The notes under the pieces are model-generated. The model saw nothing but the letters and a program-made list of their open reading frames with translations, was not told the DNA's origin and did no database searches. From Breoghania corrubedonensis (GTDB taxonomy: Bacteria; Pseudomonadota; Alphaproteobacteria; Rhizobiales; Stappiaceae): a stretch of DNA of 64,000 nucleotides. Position 1 is the stretch's first letter, and each line of letters starts with the position of its first letter. The stretch is taken from assembly GCF_003053845.1 (NCBI RefSeq), contig NZ_QAYG01000009.1, forward strand, positions 124,001 to 188,000. The letters run 5' to 3'. Position numbers and translations under genes: made by a program. Below, piece after piece: positions 47,863 to 55,228 of this stretch.

Positions 47863-48465
47863 TCACTGCGCCCGGCAACTGAGCGTGATCACCTGCGGCG
47901 CAACGGCGAAGCGCGGGTAGCTGCCGGCCGGGCCCGGCGCGATCGCGGCCGCGCAACCTTTTGCCGGAGCATCCTTCACGATCGCCAGCTTGTCCTGCGC
48001 CGGCTCCACATCCATGACGAAATCGGGATCGCGCACCGTGACGGTCAGCGGCGTGCGTGCCGGATCGACCGGCTGCGGTAGGCGCAGGCCGAAGGCGATG
48101 ATGACGATCGGCCCCGACGCATAGGCACGAAAGCCGAACGGCTTCAGGACGCCCGGCGAGCGCCCCCCCACCCGTATCGCCGTCAGATAGCCGCTGGAGG
48201 CGAGATTGCCCATAATATCGGCGCCGGCGGCCATGCTTTCGGCCTTGTCGAACGTGCCGTCGCCATTTCGATCATAGGTCTTGAAGATTTGCGCGCTGGT
48301 ACCCTCGTCCAGCGTCCAGGCCTCATCCACGGCCTTGACCAGCGTGCCGGAGAACGGGAAGGCGACACGGTAGACGAGCTGGGTCACGCTATGGGCCGCA
48401 GCCGGCGCATCCCCCGCCCCAAGGACAGCGATGACAGCGCCAAGCGCCGCGATGTGCCGTTTCAC
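47863..48465 (-). CDS. DUF1007-like periplasmic protein with EF-hand-like loop
   Basis: The about 200-residue protein has a signal peptide (cut after DAPAAA) and a DUF1007-like body (HSVTQLVYRVAFPFSG, WTLDEGTSAQIFKTYDRNGDGTFDKAES, FGFRAYASGPIVIIAFGLRL). The loop DRNGDGTFDKAE has the shape of an EF-hand calcium site. The GTG at 48465 is preferred because AGGAGG lies 9 nt before it, while the ATG at 48474 touches the AGGAGG directly. It is third in the set behind the Zur-type box and probably helps metal uptake. Confidence 0.65.
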   Translation of the reverse strand: MKRHIAALGAVIAVLGAGDAPAAAHSVTQLVYRVAFPFSGTLVKAVDEAWTLDEGTSAQIFKTYDRNGDGTFDKAESMAAGADIMGNLASSGYLTAIRVGGRSPGVLKPFGFRAYASGPIVIIAFGLRLPQPVDPARTPLTVTVRDPDFVMDVEPAQDKLAIVKDAPAKGCAAAIAPGPAGSYPRFAVAPQVITLSCRAQ

Positions 48466-48479
48466 CTTGAACATCCTCC

Positions 48480-49283
48480 TCAGGGTTGAAGCGCGGGATC
48501 GAAACCGCGCGGACGGGCTGGCCCCGGCAGGGCGTCGGCCGTGTCGGGATCCGGGAAGAACGAGCCCGGATCGACGCCCGGCGGCACGGCGGGATCGGGC
48601 GGACGGGCTGCGGGCGATACGGGCTGCGTCTGCGGCTCGGGCGGCATCTGTTCCATCCGCACCGCCCGGGCGATCACCGCGCCGCCATGCATGAGGCCGA
48701 TGGCGACGAGCCAGCTTCCCGCAATCCGCCCCGCCACATCGAACCAGCGCCGCCGCAGCACCCGAAGCGTCAGCATAACGGCGAGCACGATCCAGCAAAC
48801 CACCGCCGCGCCGGCAATGGGGAAGGCCGGATCGCGCAGGCTCGGATCGCTAAGGCGCAGAAAGAGCCCACACAGCCCGCCCGCGATCAGCGCCGCGACA
48901 GGCACCAGTCCCGCGCGAAGAACGCGCGGGCCGAGCAGTCCCAGACCGACGACGATGGACGCCGCCGGGGTGATGAGGCCAGCGGGATCCGGCAGGCCGC
49001 CGGCAAAGCCCAGCAGCACCGCCTCGCCCGCAAGGCCGCCGGTGAGCCCGAGCGCGAAGGCCACAAGCCCGCCAACCAGAACGCCCCGCCCGGCAAGGGC
49101 GAGCGCAATGGCGAGCCCGATAAGCGGCAACACCTGCTGCGGCGCCAGCACGGTGGTGAGGATCCACCAGTCGAGCAGCGAGCGCGCGGGAAGGGCGAAG
49201 ACGACAACGAGGATCGCGGCCACGCCGGCGAACGCGAGCGCCGGGCCGATCCATCGGGCCTTTGTGCTGAGCGCGGCGGTCAT
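48480..49283 (-). CDS. Unrecognised polytopic membrane protein
   Basis: The 267-residue protein has about seven transmembrane segments (for example IGPALAFAGVAAILVVVFAL, VLPLIGLAIALALAG and AAVVCWIVLAVMLTLRVL) and a Pro-rich C-terminal tail of about 55 residues. I do not recognise the family. GAGG lies 4 nt before ATG 49283, 6 nt after the hupE stop, and its own stop is 14 nt before the DUF1007-like start, so the three genes form one operon. A role in metal transport is inferred from context only. Confidence 0.75.
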   Translation of the reverse strand: MTAALSTKARWIGPALAFAGVAAILVVVFALPARSLLDWWILTTVLAPQQVLPLIGLAIALALAGRGVLVGGLVAFALGLTGGLAGEAVLLGFAGGLPDPAGLITPAASIVVGLGLLGPRVLRAGLVPVAALIAGGLCGLFLRLSDPSLRDPAFPIAGAAVVCWIVLAVMLTLRVLRRRWFDVAGRIAGSWLVAIGLMHGGAVIARAVRMEQMPPEPQTQPVSPAARPPDPAVPPGVDPGSFFPDPDTADALPGPARPRGFDPALQP

Positions 49284-49289
49284 GTCACC

Positions 49290-49901
49290 TCATGTCACCA
49301 GGAAATAGCAGCCGCCGAGCGCGATCGCCGCGCCCAGCACCCGCGAAAACCGGCCTTCGTGAATGCGCTGGAGCCCGAGCCCGACGCCGATGCCGATCAG
49401 ATGGATGGTGCCTGTGGCCAGCACGAAGCCGATGGCATAGTCGGCCGGATCGGCGGCGCGCGGCAGTTCCGCGCCGTGGGCGTAGCCGTGGCAGATGGCG
49501 AAGATCGCGATGAGCGCCAGCGCGCCCCATTCCGGCGGGTGCCAGGCGAAGGCGATCGCCAGCCCCAGCGCCAGGATCGACAGGGCGATGCCGGTTTCGA
49601 TGCCGATCATCGGCACGCCGAGAATGCCCATGATGCCGCCAACGACCATGATCAGCGGAAAGGCGACGGGCAGGCTCCACACCGGCCGCCCGCCCATCTG
49701 CGCACCCCACAGGCCGACCGCGAACATGGCGAGGAAATGATCGGCCCCGGTGAGCGGATGTTCAAAGCCGCTGGTGAAGCCGCCCGCCCCGCCCTGGATG
49801 ATATGGGCCGAGGCCGGAGCGCTGAGCCCCAGCACAGCCAGCCCCGACAGGGCGATGATGCTCGCGGGCACGTGCCCGCCCTTCAGCCTGCTTCGACGCA
49901 T
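49290..49901 (-). CDS. hupE: HupE/UreJ family metal permease
   Basis: HupE/UreJ proteins are small permeases usually linked to nickel or cobalt. This 203-residue member has a signal-like N-terminus ending SAPASAH, six hydrophobic segments, and the family metal motifs HPLTGADHFLAMFAVG and CHGYAHGAELP. The leading His after the signal peptide is a common ligand position. No urease, hydrogenase or cobalamin gene is nearby. The Zur-type box upstream suggests zinc. Start ATG 49901 follows GGGA by 7 nt. Confidence 0.88.
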   Translation of the reverse strand: MRRSRLKGGHVPASIIALSGLAVLGLSAPASAHIIQGGAGGFTSGFEHPLTGADHFLAMFAVGLWGAQMGGRPVWSLPVAFPLIMVVGGIMGILGVPMIGIETGIALSILALGLAIAFAWHPPEWGALALIAIFAICHGYAHGAELPRAADPADYAIGFVLATGTIHLIGIGVGLGLQRIHEGRFSRVLGAAIALGGCYFLVT

Positions 49902-50094
49902 GCGCAGTTCCCTCTCCGGCCCCCGCCCGAAGGCGGAGCGACGACGGCAGGGCCCGGGGCCCTCATGGGGCACATGCGCCGGCAACACAAAGCACAGACC
50001 GGCCCCCCGGGACCGGCTGGTCAGCGTTTCCGACAACGATGTGCGCCCGCAAGGCCGAACGGCCTGCCGCGTCTCACGTCGCAACCCCGAAACC

Positions 50095-50112
50095 GTAATG
50101 TTATAACGTTAT
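50095..50112 (-). promoter_or_regulatory. Zur-type operator upstream of the hupE operon
   Basis: The 18-mer GTAATGTTATAACGTTAT is palindromic except at two positions (core ATGTTATAAC). It matches the alphaproteobacterial Zur box I know, GTNATGTTATAACATNAC, at almost all fixed positions. It lies about 195 nt upstream of hupE and downstream of the arsC stop, so the hupE operon is the only minus-strand target. The long distance to hupE is a caveat. Confidence 0.65.
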
Positions 50113-50249
50113 GTCCGGATTGTGGCGAGGACCACATATGAGCGGCGGCGGCAAGAGGAACGGACCGCGGCGGCATCAGAACCGACAGGCGGCCGCCCCC
50201 GTGCCGGGCGACGAGGGCGCATACGCGTCGCGGCCGGTGCGCGCGCCGT

Positions 50250-50660
50250 TCAGGCCCCACCCTTCGCCCCGACAACCTCGCCGTCTTCCTTGGTGAAGGC
50301 GGCCACGGGGCTGTCCAGAAGCTCCAAAACGGCTTCCGAGGGCCGACACAGCTTCACGCCCTTCGGCGTCACGACGATCGGGCGGTTGATGAGGATCGGG
50401 TGTTCCATCATGAAGTCGATCAGCTCGTCGTCGCTCCACTTCGGATCATCAAGGCCGAGTTCGTCATAGGGCGTGCCCTTCTGGCGCAGGACGGCGCGCA
50501 CGGGCACGCCCATGGCCTTGACGAGGCCCACCAGCGTCCCGCGCGAGGGCGGGGTCTTCAGATATTCGACGACCTCCGGCTCCTCGCCGCTTTCCCGGAT
50601 CATCGCCAGCACATTGCGCGACGTGCCGCATTTGGGGTTGTGGTAGATGGTGACGGACAT
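50250..50660 (-). CDS. arsC: Arsenate reductase, ArsC glutaredoxin-coupled type
   Basis: ArsC reduces arsenate to arsenite with glutathione/glutaredoxin. The 136 residues show IYHNPKCGTSRNVLAMI with the catalytic Cys11 (CGTSR), EVVEYLKTPPS and LINRPIVVTPKGVKLCRPSE, typical of the family. GGAG lies 8 nt before ATG 50660. No arsenite pump or ArsR gene is adjacent, so it may serve as a stand-alone reductase. Many genomes annotate such isolated genes as arsC on similarity alone. Confidence 0.88.
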   Translation of the reverse strand: MSVTIYHNPKCGTSRNVLAMIRESGEEPEVVEYLKTPPSRGTLVGLVKAMGVPVRAVLRQKGTPYDELGLDDPKWSDDELIDFMMEHPILINRPIVVTPKGVKLCRPSEAVLELLDSPVAAFTKEDGEVVGAKGGA

Positions 50661-50880
50661 GGGGAAGGCTCCGGGCATGAAGACAGGTTTTTGCGATCGG
50701 CCCTGTCGCCATCCGGGACCGGAGCCTCTCGCGATAAGGAACCTGTGGACTGGCCGGAAGATTGCGTCACCTCGGCGTAAAGAACAAGACCACCTGCAGT
50801 ACACTGCATCCCGACGGCCCCCTATCGCAACGACGCTCAAGGCTGGCCTGGCCGCCTCGTCGGGAGCCAGACCATTTCTC

Positions 50881-52332
50881 TCACCCTAAACGGTTACCGT
50901 GTGGAGCACGCGGGCAGCGTGGATCGGGGTAGAACGGCTTGTTCCAGCCGTAGCTTTTCAGCACGTCTCGCCAGCAGCGACCACGATTGGCATTGCATTC
51001 GGAGAAATACTCGCAATTGGCACAAGGCCCGTCCGGCACATCCGTCTGGATCGGATGCAACAGCCCTTCGGCGAGCGCGCTGTTCCACATTTCCATCACC
51101 GACTGCCGGCGCAAATCACCGATAATGAAGGCGGGATGATCGTAGAGTTCTTCGCAGACTGTAACGCGACCGTCCGGCAGCAGCACGAAGCTGTCGCGAT
51201 CTGCGGTGCAGAAGGCGCGCCGCGTCCATTCCAGTTCTCGTTGCTCCGGATCGCTCGCGGGCGCAAGCGCACCGCCACCAACGGAAATATCCATGTGCGG
51301 ATAGTCTTCCTGAAGCTCCAGTGCCATTCGTTCCACCTGAGCGATGTCCGCATCGGTGGCGAAAAGCGTATCCTTGTGGCGAAACAGCGATCTCCCGTAA
51401 GCGGAAAACTGCAGGCGGAACACGTTACCCATTTCGCCGGCGAAACGGATCAAATCCCGCGCAAGGGTCGCATTGTGAGGCGTCACGACCGTGTTGATGC
51501 GGACGCGAAGCCCTGCTTCTCTCAGATGATGCAGTGCCCGGAAGGCGCGGAGGTGGTAGTCCCTGACACCGACCATGTAGTCCATCGTTTCCGGATCGAC
51601 GCAGTCCAGGCTGAACTGCACGGTTTCCACGCCGATGTCGCGCAACATCCGCGCCTTGCGTGGTCCGAGGCCGATCTTGGTCGGAATGTCTGCCACCATC
51701 CCAGCTTCGTAGACAGAACGGATTATGCGAAAGATGCCCGGCCGGGCAAGAGCGTCGCCACCGGAAAACTGAAGCGACTCGACACCCAGCGACGCGAGTT
51801 CATGGACAATTTCCTCGACACGCTCCACCGGCAGCAGATTGGCCTCGCGGTCCTTGCGCACTTTAGCATAGCAATAGACACAATCCTGCGGGCAATAGAG
51901 CGTGGTCAGATAATAAACGTTGCAGGGAATGCGAAGCCGGCGCTCGGTCAGATTGACGGTGCGCGCATCCATGATGAAATCTGATGGCTCGTAGTCGACC
52001 GCATCGTCGATCGGTTCATCACTCAGACGAAAGATATCCTCCGCCTGGCGCTCGCCGGTGGTGTAGAAATCAAGGAGGGCCTGTACCTGTCCTGCCGCGT
52101 TGGGGCGGTCCGTGTCCGTGATGACGGCCCAGAGATCAATAACGTCAGCAACACGCCTGCGGCCGTTGAACAGACTGAGCACGATTGCCTCTCCCGGGGG
52201 CAGGCGGCGACAGATGTAGGAACGGTTCGTCAACGGTGAGGGTCTGGTGATCAGGACAGAGCGATCAATGTCGTTCTTCAGTCTCAGTCCCGTATGAAGC
52301 GCACCGAACCGACTTTCGGGTACCAGTTCCAT
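50881..52332 (-). CDS. Radical SAM/SPASM peptide maturase with PqqD-like N-terminal region
   Basis: The 483-residue enzyme has three parts. Residues 1-110 look like a PqqD-type RiPP recognition element, with a winged-helix-like core near YICRRLPPGEAIVLSLFNGRR. Residues about 135-340 form the radical SAM core with C147-X3-C151-X2-C154 and the QFSGGDALARPGI glycine motif. Residues 375-473 form a SPASM domain with Cys375, 393, 437, 440, 446, 453 and 473, expected to hold auxiliary iron-sulphur clusters. GGGAGA precedes ATG 52332 by 6-7 nt, so an upstream ATG at 52395 is rejected. A Cys-rich peptide gene lies 72 nt upstream. It probably forms thioether or other cross-links in that peptide. Confidence 0.85.
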   Translation of the reverse strand: MELVPESRFGALHTGLRLKNDIDRSVLITRPSPLTNRSYICRRLPPGEAIVLSLFNGRRRVADVIDLWAVITDTDRPNAAGQVQALLDFYTTGERQAEDIFRLSDEPIDDAVDYEPSDFIMDARTVNLTERRLRIPCNVYYLTTLYCPQDCVYCYAKVRKDREANLLPVERVEEIVHELASLGVESLQFSGGDALARPGIFRIIRSVYEAGMVADIPTKIGLGPRKARMLRDIGVETVQFSLDCVDPETMDYMVGVRDYHLRAFRALHHLREAGLRVRINTVVTPHNATLARDLIRFAGEMGNVFRLQFSAYGRSLFRHKDTLFATDADIAQVERMALELQEDYPHMDISVGGGALAPASDPEQRELEWTRRAFCTADRDSFVLLPDGRVTVCEELYDHPAFIIGDLRRQSVMEMWNSALAEGLLHPIQTDVPDGPCANCEYFSECNANRGRCWRDVLKSYGWNKPFYPDPRCPRAPHGNRLG

Positions 52333-52404
52333 CGGATTCTCCCATGCGGCAGGAAACGGATACTCCTGCACGTACCGAAGCACGCACAGGAGCATCCCGC
52401 ATCG

Positions 52405-52575
52405 TTACTGTGCGAGACGGTTCGCCGTTCCCGACGAGCAGCACGCGGCACAGCCCGACCAGCAGGCCTCGTTACAGGTACGCAGCGCGCCATCGATGAA
52501 CCGGTCGATGAGCAGTTCATCGATCTTGGCTTCCTTAAGTGCGATCTTTAATGAATCAAGCTGCTTCTTATCCAT
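52405..52575 (-). CDS. Small Cys-rich RiPP precursor peptide
   Basis: The 56-residue peptide starts at ATG 52575, 7-8 nt after AAGGA. A separate in-frame extension to 52632 has no such site. Residues 1-33 form a charged, helical leader-like part (DKKQLDSLKIALKEAKIDEL onward). The C-terminal core has five cysteines at 34, 38, 42, 45 and 46 (C-X3-C-X3-C-X2-C-C), then SSGTANRLAQ. The spacing resembles sactipeptides such as thuricin CD (CX3CX3C) and the Cys-rich loop of thurincin H. It precedes the radical SAM/SPASM gene and is its natural substrate. I do not recognise the family. Confidence 0.75.
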   Translation of the reverse strand: MDKKQLDSLKIALKEAKIDELLIDRFIDGALRTCNEACWSGCAACCSSGTANRLAQ

Positions 52576-52782
52576 GACATTATCCTTACCTAGGGTAATA
52601 TACAGAAAAAATATAATATGAACGCAGCTCAATCGTTATTGATTCAGATCATTGCAAAATAAAAACTACGCCATCTCGGATATATTTACGTTCTGTTGCG
52701 TCAGGCGGCTGCGTCCGAGCGGTCATCGTACTGGTTTCGCTACGGCCATTCACGTCGGACAAGCCGCCACCGCCAGGCCCGC
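52576..52782 (-). promoter_or_regulatory. AT-rich upstream region of the peptide-radical SAM operon
   Basis: The stretch 52590-52680 is far richer in A/T than the rest of the window and would carry the promoter of the peptide gene. A short palindrome TTACC-TAG-GGTAA (52586-52598) overlaps the leader just before the ribosome-binding site and could act as an operator. No gene is seen. Confidence 0.5.
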
Positions 52783-53376
52783 CTACCCCAACCTCTCGCC
52801 CACCACCAGCATCGAGGCGGCGTCGAAGCCCTTTGTGTCCATCATGTCGGCCACCTGCTTCATCGCGGCCAGCAGAGCCGCGCGCTTTTCCGGCGGCAGG
52901 GCGGCGAAGCGCTGGCGGAAGTCGTCGTGCAGCATCGGCGGCGCGGAACCAAGTACCTCGCGGCCGCGTTCCGTTACGCGTGTATGCACGATGCGGCGAT
53001 CGTCTGAGGAGCGGTAACGCTCCACCAGCCCCTTCGCCTCCAGCTTGTCCAGAATGGTGACCACCGTGGCGGAACTCAGGTCCGAACGCTCCGAAATCGC
53101 CCGCGTCGTCACCTCGCCCATGTCGTGCGCCGCCTGCAGCACGACGATCTGCGGGATCGTCAACCCCACCGCCCGCGCAACCTCGCGCGAGCGCAGGTCT
53201 ATGGAGCGCACGATGCGGCGGATGGACTTGAACACGCCGGCCGCCTCATCGGGAAAATCGGGGCGCATGTCGGCGGGCAATTCTGGGGACAAATCGGTGC
53301 GATCCTTCCCGGCCATGCCGGCGCGCGGAGCTTGCGGGTTCGTGTCGCGGAGCGTTGCCAAGAGCGAATTCCACAT
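52783..53376 (-). CDS. MarR-type regulator of the NAGGN osmoprotectant cluster
   Basis: The 197-residue protein has the MarR winged helix (TIPQIVVLQAAHDMGEVTTRAISERSDLSSATVVTILDKLEAKGLVERYRSSDDRRIVHTRVTERG) with long flanking dimerisation helices. It is divergent from the NAGGN genes across a 72-nt gap that has a matching inverted repeat. MarR proteins accompany these genes in many alphaproteobacteria. It very likely controls the cluster; the signal is unknown. Confidence 0.85.
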   Translation of the reverse strand: MWNSLLATLRDTNPQAPRAGMAGKDRTDLSPELPADMRPDFPDEAAGVFKSIRRIVRSIDLRSREVARAVGLTIPQIVVLQAAHDMGEVTTRAISERSDLSSATVVTILDKLEAKGLVERYRSSDDRRIVHTRVTERGREVLGSAPPMLHDDFRQRFAALPPEKRAALLAAMKQVADMMDTKGFDAASMLVVGERLG

Positions 53377-53393
53377 ATTGTTTGAACTCTAAT

Positions 53394-53415
53394 CGATATG
53401 CCTCTAACTATATCG
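53394..53415. promoter_or_regulatory. Inverted repeat in the divergent MarR/NAGGN promoter
   Basis: CGATAT (53394-53399) and ATATCG (53410-53415) are perfect inverted half-sites separated by 10 nt, centred about 45 nt upstream of the amidotransferase ATG. This is a plausible MarR dimer site acting on both genes. Confidence 0.45.
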
Positions 53416-53448
53416 CGTCAAATGAAATCGAGAGGTGCCTGACCAGCC

Positions 53449-55224
53449 ATGTGCGGACTTTGCGGCGAGATGAACTTCGACGGTGCCCCGGCATCCGCGT
53501 CCCGTGTGGAACGCATGACCGACGCCATGGCCCCACGCGGGCCGAACGGCGCAGGCATCGTGACGCGCGGGCCCGTGGGGCTCGGCCACCGCCGGCTGAA
53601 GATCATCGACCTGTCGGAAAAGGCGGCCCAGCCCTTCGTCGATACCGGTCTCGGCCTGACCATCGCCTTCAACGGCTGCATCTACAATTACGAGGAGCTG
53701 CGCCGCGACCTGCAGGCCAGGGGCCACGTCTTCGCCTCCACCGGCGACACGGAGGTCATCCTCAAGGCCTGGGCCGAATGGGGCGCGGACGCGATCCGCA
53801 AGCTGCACGGCATGTTCGCCTTCGCCATCCACGAGCGCGACAGCGGCCGGGTGATCCTGGTGCGCGACCGCTTCGGCATCAAGCCGCTTTATCTGGCGGA
53901 GACGGCCAAGAGCCTGCGGTTTGCCTCCACGCTCCCTGCCCTGCTGGCGGCCGGTGATGTGGAAACTGACATCGATCCCGTCGCGCTGCACCACTACATG
54001 ACATGGCACGCCGTGGTGCCCGCGCCGCGCACGATCCTGAAGGGCGTGCGCAAGCTGCCAGCGGCCACCATCCGCGTGATCGAGCCGGATGGATCGCACT
54101 CGGACACCACCTACTGGAAGCCGGTGTTCGAACGCTCCGAGGAGGACATGCGCCGCTCCGCCGAGGACTGGCGCGACATGGTGCTCGACGCGCTGCGCCT
54201 TTCCGTCGACCGCCGCATGGTCGCCGACGTGCCGGTCGGCGTGCTTTTGTCGGGCGGCGTGGACTCATCCATGATCGTCGGCCTGCTGGCGGAGGCCGGT
54301 CAGAAGGGGCTCACCACCTTCTCCATCGGCTTTGAGGAGGCGCACGGCGAAAAGGGCGACGAGTTCGTCTATTCCGACCTCATCGCCAAGCACTTCGGCA
54401 CCAAGCACAACAAGATCTTCATCAAGTCCTCGGAGATGATGGAGAACCTGCCCCATGCCATCGCCGCGATGTCGGAGCCGATGGTGTCTTACGACAATAT
54501 CGGCTTCTTCCTGCTCTCGCGCGAGGTCTCCAGGCACATCAAGGTGGTGCAGTCGGGCCAGGGCGCGGACGAGGTTTTCGGCGGCTATCACTGGTATCCG
54601 CCAATGCAGGGGGCGGCCGATCCGGTCTCGGCCTACCGCGACGCGTTCTTCGACCGCACGCACGAGCAGCTCGCCACCCACCTGCAGCCGCACGCGATGG
54701 CCAACCGCGACGAGAGCCTCGCCTTCGTGGAGGCGCATTTCGCACAAGCGGGCGCGGACGATCCGGTCGACAAGGCGCTGAGGCTCGACACCAACGTCAT
54801 GCTGGTGGACGATCCGGTCAAGCGCGTCGACAACATGACCATGGCCTGGGGGCTGGAGGCGCGCGTGCCCTTCCTCGACCACGAACTGGTGGAGCTTGCC
54901 GGCCGCATTCCGGCGCAATTCAAGCTCGACCAGGGCGGCAAGGGGGTGCTGAAGGAAGCCGCGCGCAAGGTGGTACCCGCCGACGTCATCGACCGGCCGA
55001 AGGGCTATTTCCCCGTTCCGGCGCTGAAATACATCCAGGGGCCCTATCTCGACATGGTGCGCGACGCGCTCACCAACGACAAGGCGCGCGCGCGAGGACT
55101 GTTCCGGCAGAGCTATCTGGACGCGCTCTTCGCCAACCCCACGGAGCACATCACCAGGCTTCGCGGATCGGAATTGTGGCAGGTGGCCATTCTGGAGATG
55201 TGGCTGCAATCGCAGGGGGTTTGA
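53449..55224 (+). CDS. N-acetylglutaminylglutamine amidotransferase (asparagine synthetase-like)
   Basis: This AsnB-like enzyme amidates N-acetylglutaminylglutamine to the compatible solute NAGGN. The 591 residues begin with the glutaminase nucleophile Cys2 (MCGLCGEMNF), followed by RGPNGAGI and GLGHRRLKIIDLS. The synthetase domain has the PP-loop LLSGGVDSSMIVGLL near residue 265, and GQGADEVFGGYHWYP. A synthetase gene follows after 4 nt, and this pair is the known NAGGN system. No transmembrane segments; cytosolic. Confidence 0.93.
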   Translation: MCGLCGEMNFDGAPASASRVERMTDAMAPRGPNGAGIVTRGPVGLGHRRLKIIDLSEKAAQPFVDTGLGLTIAFNGCIYNYEELRRDLQARGHVFASTGDTEVILKAWAEWGADAIRKLHGMFAFAIHERDSGRVILVRDRFGIKPLYLAETAKSLRFASTLPALLAAGDVETDIDPVALHHYMTWHAVVPAPRTILKGVRKLPAATIRVIEPDGSHSDTTYWKPVFERSEEDMRRSAEDWRDMVLDALRLSVDRRMVADVPVGVLLSGGVDSSMIVGLLAEAGQKGLTTFSIGFEEAHGEKGDEFVYSDLIAKHFGTKHNKIFIKSSEMMENLPHAIAAMSEPMVSYDNIGFFLLSREVSRHIKVVQSGQGADEVFGGYHWYPPMQGAADPVSAYRDAFFDRTHEQLATHLQPHAMANRDESLAFVEAHFAQAGADDPVDKALRLDTNVMLVDDPVKRVDNMTMAWGLEARVPFLDHELVELAGRIPAQFKLDQGGKGVLKEAARKVVPADVIDRPKGYFPVPALKYIQGPYLDMVRDALTNDKARARGLFRQSYLDALFANPTEHITRLRGSELWQVAILEMWLQSQGV

Positions 55225-55228
55225 GAGC

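Noticed and set aside
50111-50296. Small plus-strand open frame just after the Zur-type box
   Set aside because: No ribosome-binding site; runs antisense into the arsC tail and is Arg/Pro-rich without a family pattern.
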